23,844 nt of DNA from CAZTZY01 sp964617765. Lineage in GTDB: Bacteria > Pseudomonadota > Gammaproteobacteria > Pseudomonadales > DT-91. Below are positions 15,418 through 23,704 of this stretch, in pieces; position 1 is the stretch's first letter, and each line of letters starts with the position of its first letter. A model generated the notes under the pieces. It was not told where the DNA came from. It did no database searches and was given only the letters and a program-made list of their open reading frames with translations. The stretch lies in NCBI GenBank assembly GCA_964617765.1, contig CAZTZY010000047.1, positions 1 through 23,844 of the forward strand, read 5' to 3'. The translations under genes were made by a program, and so were the position numbers.

Positions 15418-16964
15418 TGTGGGAAATTAATGCATTCACCGAAAAATATGCGATTGCCAGTGATGCGACAGCGCGTTGCCTGTTAATTCCGGGCTGGAGT
15501 TTTAACAGCGATATTTACGAGTGGTTACTTCCGGGTTTGGCCCAGCACTTTGTTGTCAGTACAGCCAACTGTATGTCTATACCACAAACAACTAGTGCAA
15601 AACAGTTAGTCGATGCATTGGAGAGCAAGATAACAGAGCCAGCCTGGATCATTGGCTGGTCTTTGGGGGGTAATATAGCCATTGAGCTTGCACACCGATT
15701 TCCGCAGAAAGTGTTGAGCTTATGCCTGTTATCCACCACACCATTGTTTATTGATAAAGATGATTGGCTGGTGGGAATGGCCAGGGAAGTTTTCGTCAAA
15801 TTCCAGCAAGGATTGTTAGAAAATTGCGATAAAACCCTGCGCAAGTTCGACTTGCTACAAACCCGTGCAGATGCAGAAGAAAAATCATTGCGCCATGCGC
15901 TTGAGCAATATCGTTTACAGCAAAAAATGTTACCTGTAGCAGATTTATCTCAAGGATTGAAAATATTAGGGGACTTTGATCAGCGTGCCATATTGACTGA
16001 ATTAAGCCAGCCTATGTTATGGTGTTTTGGCGAGATGGATGCCGTTGTTAATGTTTATACTGCCCAGGAAATAAAATCCATTATTCCGACCGCCAGAATT
16101 GAAGTGTTCCGTTATGCGGCGCATTTGCCATTTCTGACTCATACCGATAAGTTTTTTAAGGCATTAATTGATTTATTGCATAAGGCAGATAGGCAGCATG
16201 AAAAGAAGAAGGTCGCTGATTCTTTTAGCAGGGCGGCAGCAAGTTATGACCAATCAGCCAATCTACAGCAAGCCGTAGCCGAAAATTTATTGGCCAGTGT
16301 CGAAAAATCCACAGGCATATTGCTAGATGCAGGTTGTGGAACCGGCTACTGGGCTGAACATTTGGCGGATAGGGCGGAGATTGTTGTTGCATTGGATATG
16401 GCGCACGGCATGCTGGAATATGGACGCAAGCATTATCATGCCATACAGCGCTGTGTTGAATCCGATCTCGAAGTACTGCCCTTTGCGCATCACGCCATTA
16501 CGCAAATATTTTCCAGCCTGGCGGTGCAATGGTGTACACATCCAGAAGTTTTTCTTGAAGAGTGGCATCGAGTATTAAAGCCGGGTGGCAAGGCCTATAT
16601 TGCTACGTTAGGTGAAAATACCCTGTATGAATTGCGCAACAGTTGGCGAGAAGCTGACAGTTTCAAACATGTAAATAATTTCTTGTCAGTGGATGCAATA
16701 TTTGAAGCCATCAATGATTCGCCGTTTACGATTGCCAGTTACAAGGTTGAAGATAAAACGTTGCATTATGATACGTTGAAAGCACTGATGTACGATTTAA
16801 AAAATATCGGCGCTCAAACCGTTGTGCAAAGTGATGTGAAAGGTTTAATGGGTAAAGAGCGTTTTGCGAGGGTTGAACAGGCCTATAATGCCTATCGTGA
16901 TAAATCCGGACGGTTGCCTGCTACCTATGAAGTTATCTACCTGGTTCTGGAAAAGCATTTGTGA
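15417..16964 (+). CDS. bioHC: Bifunctional BioH-BioC fusion (pimeloyl-ACP methyl esterase / malonyl-ACP O-methyltransferase)
   Basis: A 515-residue fusion. Residues 1-~257 are a BioH alpha/beta hydrolase with nucleophile Ser82 in GWSLGGN, Asp208 in GEMDAVV and His236 in AAHLPF, almost the same numbering as E. coli BioH. Residues ~262-515 are a BioC methyltransferase: FSRAAASYDQSANLQ start motif, SAM motif I LLDAGCGTGYW (302-312), ALDMAHGML (325-333), LAVQWC (368-373) and a typical RLPATYEVIYLVLE end. BioC methylates malonyl-ACP to disguise it for fatty acid synthesis; BioH later removes the methyl group from pimeloyl-ACP methyl ester. One protein holds both the opening and the closing step. 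The joint near 255-265 (KADRQHEKKK) is short and basic. BioHC proteins are known from Saccharophagus and Teredinibacter-type bacteria. Confidence 0.95.
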   Translation: MWEINAFTEKYAIASDATARCLLIPGWSFNSDIYEWLLPGLAQHFVVSTANCMSIPQTTSAKQLVDALESKITEPAWIIGWSLGGNIAIELAHRFPQKVLSLCLLSTTPLFIDKDDWLVGMAREVFVKFQQGLLENCDKTLRKFDLLQTRADAEEKSLRHALEQYRLQQKMLPVADLSQGLKILGDFDQRAILTELSQPMLWCFGEMDAVVNVYTAQEIKSIIPTARIEVFRYAAHLPFLTHTDKFFKALIDLLHKADRQHEKKKVADSFSRAAASYDQSANLQQAVAENLLASVEKSTGILLDAGCGTGYWAEHLADRAEIVVALDMAHGMLEYGRKHYHAIQRCVESDLEVLPFAHHAITQIFSSLAVQWCTHPEVFLEEWHRVLKPGGKAYIATLGENTLYELRNSWREADSFKHVNNFLSVDAIFEAINDSPFTIASYKVEDKTLHYDTLKALMYDLKNIGAQTVVQSDVKGLMGKERFARVEQAYNAYRDKSGRLPATYEVIYLVLEKHL

Positions 16965-17635
16965 AAAAGAATTATTTTGTTGCCGGTACGGATACAGATT
17001 GCGGAAAAACGTTAGTGACAGAAGCCTTGCTGATAAAAGCCGGGCAGCAAGGATTGCGCACAATGGGTTTAAAACCGCTGGCTGCCGGTGCAACCATGAC
17101 TGCTGAAGGGTTGCGTAATGGTGATGCATTGCGCCTGCAGGAAGCGGCAACAGAAAAATTACCTTATAGCCAGATTAACCCTATACTATTTGAGCAAGCC
17201 ATTGCACCGCATATCGCTGCAGCGAAAAGTAATAAGCGAGTAACAGCGTCTTCATTAGCGGGATATGTGCGTGGCGCCATGTTGCAGCCAGCGGATCTCC
17301 GGCTGGTTGAAGGCGCCGGTGGCTGGATGACTCCGTTGAATGAACGCGAACCTTTAAGCGCATTACCAAAGCTGCTCGAACTCGATGTGATTCTGGTGGT
17401 GGGTATGAAATTGGGCTGTTTAAATCATGCCTTGCTGACTGCAAGAGCGATCAGACAGGATGGATTGCAGATTGCCGCCTGGGTGGCCACACAAATTGAT
17501 CCGGTTATGGAAGTTGTAGAGGAAAATATCCAGAGCTTGAGCCAGATGTTAGGTGTGCCCTGTCTGGGTTTTATTCCTTACCTTGAAAACATAACTCCCG
17601 AAAAAGCGCTGCCGTTTATCCGTTTGCCTGAATAA
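16961..17635 (+). CDS. bioD: Dethiobiotin synthetase
   Basis: A 224-residue ATP-dependent carboxylase closing the ureido ring of dethiobiotin. The P-loop GTDTDCGKT (residues 9-17) is canonical, and VEGAGGWMTPLNE (about 117-129) and VVGMKLGCLNHALLTARAI are the second and third family signatures. The start is GTG at 16961, overlapping the bioHC stop (GTGA). It is the last gene of the biotin operon; bioA, needed between BioF and BioD, is not in the window. The following 161 bp hold no clear terminator. Confidence 0.96.
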   Translation: MKKNYFVAGTDTDCGKTLVTEALLIKAGQQGLRTMGLKPLAAGATMTAEGLRNGDALRLQEAATEKLPYSQINPILFEQAIAPHIAAAKSNKRVTASSLAGYVRGAMLQPADLRLVEGAGGWMTPLNEREPLSALPKLLELDVILVVGMKLGCLNHALLTARAIRQDGLQIAAWVATQIDPVMEVVEENIQSLSQMLGVPCLGFIPYLENITPEKALPFIRLPE

Positions 17636-17796
17636 TGCGCGATAAAGGGAAATCTGCAACATCCCCTGCTTGTCTGGAATGAACTTTCCCGTGTGTTTTG
17701 TCGTATAAAAAGACCAAGAATGGGAGAATTTCGTGCGTTTAGTGCCACCCGAGGCTATTATTAGTGTTTGTTCCTGCTAAATTTTAGGAGATTTCG

Positions 17797-19596
17797 ATGT
17801 TAACTTATAAAGCACCCTTGCGTGATATCCGTTTTGTTCTGGAAGAATTGCTGAACTGCAACGAACACTACGCACAATTACAAGGGCGCAGCGAGTTTGA
17901 TCACGATTTGCGAGAAGCCATCATTAATGAAGCGGCAAAACTGGCTGAAGAAGTATTATCCCCTATTAATCATTCAGCCGATGAAGAAGGTTGTCATTTT
18001 GATAATGGCAATGTCACTACACCAAAAGGCTTCAAGGAAGCTTTCAGGCAATATGCCGATGGTGGATGGGCCGGGCTGTCATCCCCTGAATCGGTCGGTG
18101 GGCAAAACCTTCCGGCGTCATTAGGCATCATCGTTAATGAGCTGCTGGGATCTGCTAACTGGGCATGGAACATGTATACCGGGCTAACTTTTGGCGCCGT
18201 GAAATGTATCGCTGAACATGGCAGCGATGAGCAGCGCAATGTATATGTTCGCAAAATGGTGGAAGGTACATGGACAGGCACCATGTGTATTACCGAAGCG
18301 CATTGCGGTTCTGATGTTGGTCAGGCGCGCAGTAAGGCCGAACCGCAAGCTGATGGCTCCTACCGCATTACCGGCAGCAAAACCTTTATCACCGGTGGTG
18401 ATAACGACATGGCCGAAAATATTGTACATCTCACTCTGGCGCGTGTTGTTGGAGCGCCAGGGGGCACCAAAGGCATTTCGTTATTTATCGTGCCAAAATT
18501 TTTGCCGGATACCAATGGCAATCCAGGCGAACGTAATACGGTGAATGCCGGCTCCATCGAAAAGAAAATGGGTATCAAGGGTTCTGCTACCTGCGTGATG
18601 AATTTTGATAATGCCAAGGCTTTTTTAGTGGGTGAAGAAAATACCGGTCTTGAGCAAATGTTTACCATGATGAATGAGGCGCGACTAGGTACGGCATTGC
18701 AAGGTTTGTGTGGCGCTGAAGCTTCTTTCCAGGGTGCACTGGCTTATGCCAAAGAGCGCCTGGCGATGCGTTCATTAACAGGCCCGAAAAATCCCGATGG
18801 CCCAGCCGACCCGATTATTGTTCATCCCGATGTGCGCCGTATGTTGCTCACACAAAAAGCGTTAGTGGAAGGCTTTCGTGCCTTTTTGTATGAGCTCTCT
18901 TTCAATGGCGATATCATTTTCAATGGTGCTACAGCAGAACTGAAAAAAGCTGCTGCAGATCGCATGGCTTTTCTAACACCTATCGCCAAGGCGTTTTGTA
19001 CCGAGCTGGGTTTTGAAGCGACCAGTTTAGGTGTACAAGTGTTTGGCGGACACGGGTATATCACCGAGCACGGTATGGAACAGTTGATGCGCGATACCCG
19101 TATCTCCATGGTTTACGAAGGCACTACCGGCATTCAGGCACTCGATTTAATCGGTCGTAAGGTATTGGGTTCTGGCGGTGAGCTGTTGCGTAACTACACC
19201 AAAGAGATCCACAAGTTTTGCCAGACTGAAGCCGGCAATGCAGCATTGACCGGTCATCTGGAAAAACTCGCCGCGCTGAACAAACAATGGGGTGATCTAA
19301 CGGTAGATATTGGTGGCAAGGCGGTGGAAAATGCCGATGAAGTGGGTGCGGCTTCAGTAGACTACTTGATGTTCAGCGGTTATGTGGTTTTAGCCTACAC
19401 GTGGGCTCGTATCGCCAAAGTCGTACAAGCTAAACTGGATGCGGGCACTACCGAAAAAGGTTTCTACGAAGCTAAAATCCAGACAGCCAATTTTTACTAC
19501 TTGCGCTTATTGCCTCGTGCCTATGCCCATGCCGAAGCTGCAAAAGCCGGTGCTGAAAGTTTAATGGCCATTAAAGTGGGTGATTTTGCGTTTTAA
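17797..19596 (+). CDS. Acyl-CoA dehydrogenase, FadE1/FadE2 type
   Basis: A 599-residue flavoenzyme catalysing the first step of fatty acid beta-oxidation, of the ~600-residue class with an extra N-terminal helix segment (MLTYKAPLRDIRFVLEELL) and an extra C-terminal domain (about 470-599). Visible: substrate/FAD region MCITEAHCGSDVGQARSKA (163-181), ITGSKTFITGGDNDMAENIVH (191-211), KMGIKGSATCVMNFD (257-271), QVFGGHGYITEHGMEQLMRDTRI (414-436) and the catalytic Glu441 in YEGTTGIQALDLIGRK. It closely resembles Pseudomonas PA0506/PA0508 proteins as I recall them. AGGAG lies 6 bases before ATG. A second paralogue lies at 21744. Chain-length preference cannot be read from sequence. Confidence 0.93.
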   Translation: MLTYKAPLRDIRFVLEELLNCNEHYAQLQGRSEFDHDLREAIINEAAKLAEEVLSPINHSADEEGCHFDNGNVTTPKGFKEAFRQYADGGWAGLSSPESVGGQNLPASLGIIVNELLGSANWAWNMYTGLTFGAVKCIAEHGSDEQRNVYVRKMVEGTWTGTMCITEAHCGSDVGQARSKAEPQADGSYRITGSKTFITGGDNDMAENIVHLTLARVVGAPGGTKGISLFIVPKFLPDTNGNPGERNTVNAGSIEKKMGIKGSATCVMNFDNAKAFLVGEENTGLEQMFTMMNEARLGTALQGLCGAEASFQGALAYAKERLAMRSLTGPKNPDGPADPIIVHPDVRRMLLTQKALVEGFRAFLYELSFNGDIIFNGATAELKKAAADRMAFLTPIAKAFCTELGFEATSLGVQVFGGHGYITEHGMEQLMRDTRISMVYEGTTGIQALDLIGRKVLGSGGELLRNYTKEIHKFCQTEAGNAALTGHLEKLAALNKQWGDLTVDIGGKAVENADEVGAASVDYLMFSGYVVLAYTWARIAKVVQAKLDAGTTEKGFYEAKIQTANFYYLRLLPRAYAHAEAAKAGAESLMAIKVGDFAF

Positions 19597-19613
19597 GGAT
19601 TCTGACAATAATG

Positions 19614-19707
19614 TTACTCAGGCGGACCTCTGAATAAATTTTATTGCAATCCAGGTGAGAATTCTGACGCCTTGAGCAAATTCAGTTATTCAGAGCTGCC
19701 TGGATAA
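19614..19707. repeat. MITE-like imperfect inverted repeat
   Basis: About 94 bp able to fold back almost end to end. The inner arms are perfect: CTCTGAATAA (19628-19637) and TTATTCAGAG (19686-19695). The outer arms CAGGC (19619-19623) and GCCTG (19698-19702) are also perfect, with an internal mismatch loop between them and weaker complementarity outward (TTACTCAGGC against TTATCCAGGC). The middle has an AGAATTCT palindrome (19658-19665). There is no T-run, so it is not a standard terminator. The inward-reading ends resemble insertion-sequence termini; a MITE or structured RNA are both possible. Confidence 0.5.
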
Positions 19708-19808
19708 TGCGTGTACGTTTGGTACATGATCAAACACATCTACAAGGTCTTCAATCAGTCCCCTAATAGCAGCAAGGATTGCCTTCTCGATATAAGAAAA
19801 ATCAATTT

Positions 19809-19837
19809 TTGAAATATTAGTGTAATATTGGTGTAAT
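19809..19837 (+). promoter_or_regulatory. Promoter of the phosphoethanolamine-transferase-like gene, with tandem 11-bp repeat
   Basis: TTGAAA (19809-19814), a 17-bp spacer and TGTAAT (19832-19837), each 5 of 6 to consensus. Overlaid on it are two adjacent 11-bp direct repeats with one mismatch, ATATTAGTGTA (19814-19824) and ATATTGGTGTA (19825-19835), giving RGTGTA-N5-RGTGTA. Hexamers repeated every 11 bp are the usual shape of OmpR/PhoB-family response-regulator sites such as PmrA and PhoP boxes. Confidence 0.5.
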
Positions 19838-19853
19838 AAATCCAGGAATTATT

Positions 19854-21623
19854 TTGTCAAGGCTATCGTTGATGCAACCATCGAAGTCCCTATTATTCAT
19901 TAAAAAACGCCTGCCTTTAGCAAAATGGTATAAATGGCAAGAGCTGGGTTTAATCAGTTTTTGTTATGGTTTGGCATTATTTCCCCCCTTCATTTTTGAA
20001 TGGTTGGCTGATTATTCGGGCGTGTATTATCTCTATAGTAGTAAAAACTCCTATGGAATTGATACTGCCGCAATTATTGTTTTAGTGGCTATTGCTTTGG
20101 CGTGTTTTACACAATATTTACGCCGATGGGAACGCACGATTTTTTCACTGTTTGTAATTATATTGAGCGCTTTAGGCCTTATTGCCACTGCCCATGTTTT
20201 TCTGTATGACGCGCCAATATCCGTGGGTGCTGTAGATGCTTTGCTGGGCAGCGACATACATGAAGCGATAGAGTATGTGTCATTGCAGCTGACACCCAGA
20301 CTTGTCTGGGTGATGGGCGGATACATGATGCTGATTGTGGCTGCCTTATGGGTGATTAGGCCACGCTTGCATCCAGAATCACCGTGCCCATTTTCACATG
20401 GTTTTGCGTATTGCCTCATTCTTATATTGATACTTGTAACATACCAGAACCCGAGTATTGCCACCCAAAACCTGGCGGCTACTCAAATGCAGACATTGGC
20501 TTCACGTATGGCGATGATGAATGCACAAGTGCCTACGTTACGAATAATGGAAGATGTCAATCAATGGCTGGAATACCGCGCCTGGTTAAAGCAAAATGAA
20601 GATAAACGTTTTCTTTATAATTATCACGCCAGATTAAAAAACCAGACCCCGCGCATTGTGGTATTCGTTATAGGTGAATCTATGCGGCGTAGTAATCTGG
20701 GTTTGTATGGTTACGATAAACCGACCACGCCCAGGCTTGACGCACGCCGACATCAACTATTGATATTCAATCAGGCAGTAGCACCAGCCAATCAAACTGT
20801 CCCTAGTGTGACTAAATTATTAACACCGGCAACAGTTCAAGACCCGGAATTATTTTTACTGCAGCCCTCGATTATTTCTGCCGCTAAACAAGCGGGTTAT
20901 AAAACCTACTGGTTATCTAATCAGGGTCGGGTAGGTCAATTTGATTCGATGATTTCACTGTTTGCACATGAGGCCGATGTTTCAGTTTTTACCAATACCG
21001 AATTTTATGGCAGTATTTTTGATGAGGCTTTGTTAAAGCCCTTTGAAAAAATATTGAATGATCCCGGGCCATTGAAATTTATTGTTATACATATACAAGG
21101 GAGTCATCAATCGTATAACAAACGTTATACAGACGAGTTCAAGATATTTACGCATAAACAATATGATCGACCGGAATTAAGCAAGGCACAACGCAAGCTT
21201 CTTGCGGAATATGATAATACAATTCGACATACAGATGCCTTATTGGAATCTATTCTGTTGCAGCTAGAGAAAAAATCACAAGTGACTTTATTGTATCTCA
21301 GCGATCATGGAGAACGATTTTTTGAGAATGGCGTGGATTCCTGTGGGCATGGATACCCCGACCCCAGTAAAACAGAAGTGGATGTACCTTATTTTATTTG
21401 GTGTAAAGAGGGTTGCAAGGCAGATTGGCAAAAAGCTTATATGCAGCATAAAAATACCGTTTTTAGTACAGAAAACGTATTTTATAGCGCCATTAATATG
21501 CTCGAGCTTTCTATGCAGGATTATCAATCGAACAAGGATATCCTCAGTGATGATTATCAGGTTGAAGAGCCTTTAATCATAACAACCGATAAAAATGTGC
21601 TTAAATATCACGAGTTACCCTAG
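19854..21623 (+). CDS. Phosphoethanolamine transferase-like membrane enzyme (sulfatase/alkaline phosphatase fold)
   Basis: A 589-residue inner-membrane enzyme of the EptA/CptA/OpgE group, which moves phosphoethanolamine from phosphatidylethanolamine to lipid A, LPS core or glucans. Five predicted spans occupy about 30-50, 72-89, 95-115, 148-168 and 185-198; the periplasmic catalytic domain follows from ~262. Metal and catalytic residues are present: Glu275 (VIGESMRRSNLGLYGY), nucleophile Thr315 (APANQTVPS), Asp484-His485 (YLSDHGERF) and His499 (SCGHGYPDP), plus HIQGSH (413-418). Acceptor unknown. The start is uncertain: TTG 19854 has AGGA 6 bases ahead, while ATG 19872 fits the predicted transcription start better and has AAGG 9 bases ahead. 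It is more AT-rich than the dehydrogenases on either side. Confidence 0.85.
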   Translation: MSRLSLMQPSKSLLFIKKRLPLAKWYKWQELGLISFCYGLALFPPFIFEWLADYSGVYYLYSSKNSYGIDTAAIIVLVAIALACFTQYLRRWERTIFSLFVIILSALGLIATAHVFLYDAPISVGAVDALLGSDIHEAIEYVSLQLTPRLVWVMGGYMMLIVAALWVIRPRLHPESPCPFSHGFAYCLILILILVTYQNPSIATQNLAATQMQTLASRMAMMNAQVPTLRIMEDVNQWLEYRAWLKQNEDKRFLYNYHARLKNQTPRIVVFVIGESMRRSNLGLYGYDKPTTPRLDARRHQLLIFNQAVAPANQTVPSVTKLLTPATVQDPELFLLQPSIISAAKQAGYKTYWLSNQGRVGQFDSMISLFAHEADVSVFTNTEFYGSIFDEALLKPFEKILNDPGPLKFIVIHIQGSHQSYNKRYTDEFKIFTHKQYDRPELSKAQRKLLAEYDNTIRHTDALLESILLQLEKKSQVTLLYLSDHGERFFENGVDSCGHGYPDPSKTEVDVPYFIWCKEGCKADWQKAYMQHKNTVFSTENVFYSAINMLELSMQDYQSNKDILSDDYQVEEPLIITTDKNVLKYHELP

Positions 21624-21662
21624 TTGCAGCAACATCGTTTGTGCCCGGAGGAAAGGGGATAA

Positions 21663-21719
21663 ATGGACCGAAATAAAACCTTTCCAACCTTCACAAGCCT
21701 AGCTATTCTTAACAGATAA
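21663..21719 (+). other. Possible 18-codon leader ORF before the second dehydrogenase
   Basis: The frame MDRNKTFPTFTSLAILNR then TAA is preceded by a strong purine-rich ribosome site (GGAGG at 21647-21651 and AAGGGG at 21653-21658). It ends 24 bases before the dehydrogenase ATG. It may be a leader peptide or chance; an inverted repeat GGAAAGG (21650-21656)/CCTTTCC (21679-21685) overlaps it and could sequester the ribosome site. Confidence 0.3.
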
Positions 21720-21743
21720 GTATTGGTTATTGAGAGCCTCGTT

Positions 21744-23513
21744 ATGCCCAATTACAAAGCCCCGCTCGCGGATATGCAGTATGTATTACACGATGTCTTC
21801 CAGGCTGAAAAACATTGGCAACATCTGCCCCGGTTTCAGCATTGCACGCGCGACCTGGCAGATAGCGTGCTGGAAGAAGGCGCAAAAATTACCGAACACC
21901 TGATTGCCCCACTGAATCGCAGCGGCGATGAAGAAGGCGTATGGTTGGTGAATGGTCAGGTGCATACGCCGAAGGGATTTCCGGAGTCTTATAAAACCTA
22001 TGCCGAAAGCGGCTGGGTCGGTTTGGGTGGCAACCCTGAATACGAAGGCCAAGGCCTGCCCAAAATGCTGACTACCGTGTTTGAGGAAATGCTCACATCA
22101 GCCGGTTGCGCCTATTCCCTGTATTCGATACTCACTTCCGGCGCTGCGCTGGCGATTGATGCGCATGCCAGTGAAGAGTTGAAACAACGCTACTTGCCAA
22201 AAATGTACAGCGGCGAATGGGCCGGGGCGATGGCGCTGACCGAAGCTCATGCCGGCACAGATCTCGGCATGATCCGTACCAAAGCCGTACCACAGGCCGA
22301 TGGCAGTTACCGTATCACGGGCACCAAGATTTTTATCACCGGAGGCGACCAGGATTTAACTGCCAATATTATTCATCTGGTGTTGGCGAAATTGCCCGAT
22401 GCCCCTGCCGGGCCGAAAGGCATTTCATTGTTCCTTGTTCCAAAATTGCTGGTGAATAGCGATGGTTCTTTGGGTGCACGTAATGGGGTGAGTTGCGGTG
22501 CGCTGGAGCACAAGATGGGCATCCATGCTTCCAGTACCTGTGTGATGAATTATGATGGCGCCACAGGTTATCTGGTAGGTGAAATTAACAAGGGTTTGAA
22601 TGGCATGTTCACGATGATGAACTACGAGCGTTTGTCGGTGGGTATCCAGGGACTGGGTTTGTCGCAGTTGTCATATCAGGGCGCTGTGGAATATGCCAAA
22701 GAGCGCTTGCAAAGCCGCACGCCCGGCTCAGAAGGCAAAGGCGCTGCTGATGCCATAATTGGTCACGGTGATGTGCGCCGTATGCTGATGACGCAAAAAG
22801 CTTTCGTGGAGGCCGGTCGGGCATTTGCAGTCTACACAGGGTTATTGTTAGACACAGCCAAAAGCGCAGAAGGTGAAGAAGCCGCTAAAGCAGAAAAGTT
22901 GGTGGCATTATTAACGCCCGTCGCTAAAGCCTTTTTAACCGACAAGGGATTTGATGTCTGTGTATTGGGCCAGCAAGTGTGGGGCGGACATGGGTATATC
23001 CGCGATAATGGCATGGAGCAACTGGTGCGTGATGCCCGGATTGCGCAAATTTACGAAGGCACCAACGGCATCCAGGCGATGGATTTACTCGGCCGCAAGG
23101 TAGTGGCGAATCGCGGTGAGTTCCTGGGCGTGTATTTGTCTGAAATCAATGCTTACATTGAGGTAATCAGCCACAATGTCGCGTTACTACCCTTTGCTGA
23201 AGGGTTAAAATACGCAGCCAATACCGTAGAGCAAATTACCCAAAGTATATTTGCACAATTGCAGGATGATGCTCATATCGTTGGCACGGCAGCGAATGAT
23301 TACCTGCATTTGCTCGGTTATTTAAGTTATGCCTATATGTGGGCGAAAATGGCCGAGGCCTCCCAGGGTAAAAAACAGGAAGCCTTCCATGATGGCAAAA
23401 TAAAAACCGGCCTGTTTTTTATGCAGCGCCTGTTGCCACAAATAAGCGCCTTGGCGGTAGCGATAGTACAAGGTGGAAGAACCACCATGAACCTGAATGT
23501 GGAGCAATTTTAA
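21744..23513 (+). CDS. Acyl-CoA dehydrogenase, FadE1/FadE2 type (second paralogue)
   Basis: A 589-residue paralogue of the enzyme at 17797. The two line up without gaps over roughly the first 320 residues (both start with YKAPL, and both have PKGF at 76-79, PQADGSYRITG at 183-193 and MGI at 258-260). Landmarks: MALTEAHAGTDLGMIRTKA (163-181), TKIFITGGDQDLTANIIH (194-211), VWGGHGYIRDNGMEQLVRDARI (412-433) and catalytic Glu438 in YEGTNGIQAMDLLGRK. The frame is open from TTG 21723, but I start at ATG 21744 (MPNYKAPL), which aligns with the paralogue and has GAGAG 7 bases upstream. Codon choice is noticeably more GC-rich than in the preceding gene. Its stop overlaps the next ATG (TAATG). Confidence 0.93.
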   Translation: MPNYKAPLADMQYVLHDVFQAEKHWQHLPRFQHCTRDLADSVLEEGAKITEHLIAPLNRSGDEEGVWLVNGQVHTPKGFPESYKTYAESGWVGLGGNPEYEGQGLPKMLTTVFEEMLTSAGCAYSLYSILTSGAALAIDAHASEELKQRYLPKMYSGEWAGAMALTEAHAGTDLGMIRTKAVPQADGSYRITGTKIFITGGDQDLTANIIHLVLAKLPDAPAGPKGISLFLVPKLLVNSDGSLGARNGVSCGALEHKMGIHASSTCVMNYDGATGYLVGEINKGLNGMFTMMNYERLSVGIQGLGLSQLSYQGAVEYAKERLQSRTPGSEGKGAADAIIGHGDVRRMLMTQKAFVEAGRAFAVYTGLLLDTAKSAEGEEAAKAEKLVALLTPVAKAFLTDKGFDVCVLGQQVWGGHGYIRDNGMEQLVRDARIAQIYEGTNGIQAMDLLGRKVVANRGEFLGVYLSEINAYIEVISHNVALLPFAEGLKYAANTVEQITQSIFAQLQDDAHIVGTAANDYLHLLGYLSYAYMWAKMAEASQGKKQEAFHDGKIKTGLFFMQRLLPQISALAVAIVQGGRTTMNLNVEQF

Positions 23514-23704
23514 TGGTTACCGAGAAACCCGATTTATCCAAAGAAGACCTTGAGCGAGTCAATGAATACCTGAATTCACCCATTCACCAGATCGACAGGC
23601 CACCGTTTAATCCATACTACTTTGTGGCATTAACACTGGGGTCTGCATCGGGTTTGTTGTTATTGGCAATGTTGGTAGTCAGAATTGTGGGATTGCCAGT
23701 CTGA
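23513..23704 (+). CDS. Small membrane protein, DUF3094-like
   Basis: A 63-residue protein: a polar N-terminal half (LSKEDLERVNEYLNSPIHQIDRPPFNPYYF) and one membrane span at about 37-60. The pattern of 'ED..RVN.YLNS..... R.PF.P' followed by a single helix resembles the DUF3094 family known from Pseudomonas and relatives, as I recall it; function unknown. It is translationally coupled to the dehydrogenase by a TAATG overlap, so it is probably made with it. The 140 bases after it contain only a short inverted repeat (TGGCA 23773-23777 / TGCCA 23784-23788) and no recognised gene. Confidence 0.7.
   Translation: MVTEKPDLSKEDLERVNEYLNSPIHQIDRPPFNPYYFVALTLGSASGLLLLAMLVVRIVGLPV

Noticed and set aside
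17647..17690. GGGAAA/TTTCCC inverted repeat as the biotin-operon terminator, and GAACTT (17681-17686) as a RpoE-type -35
   Set aside because: The loop is ~32 bases with no T-run; no RpoE-type -10 occurs 16-17 bases after GAACTT.
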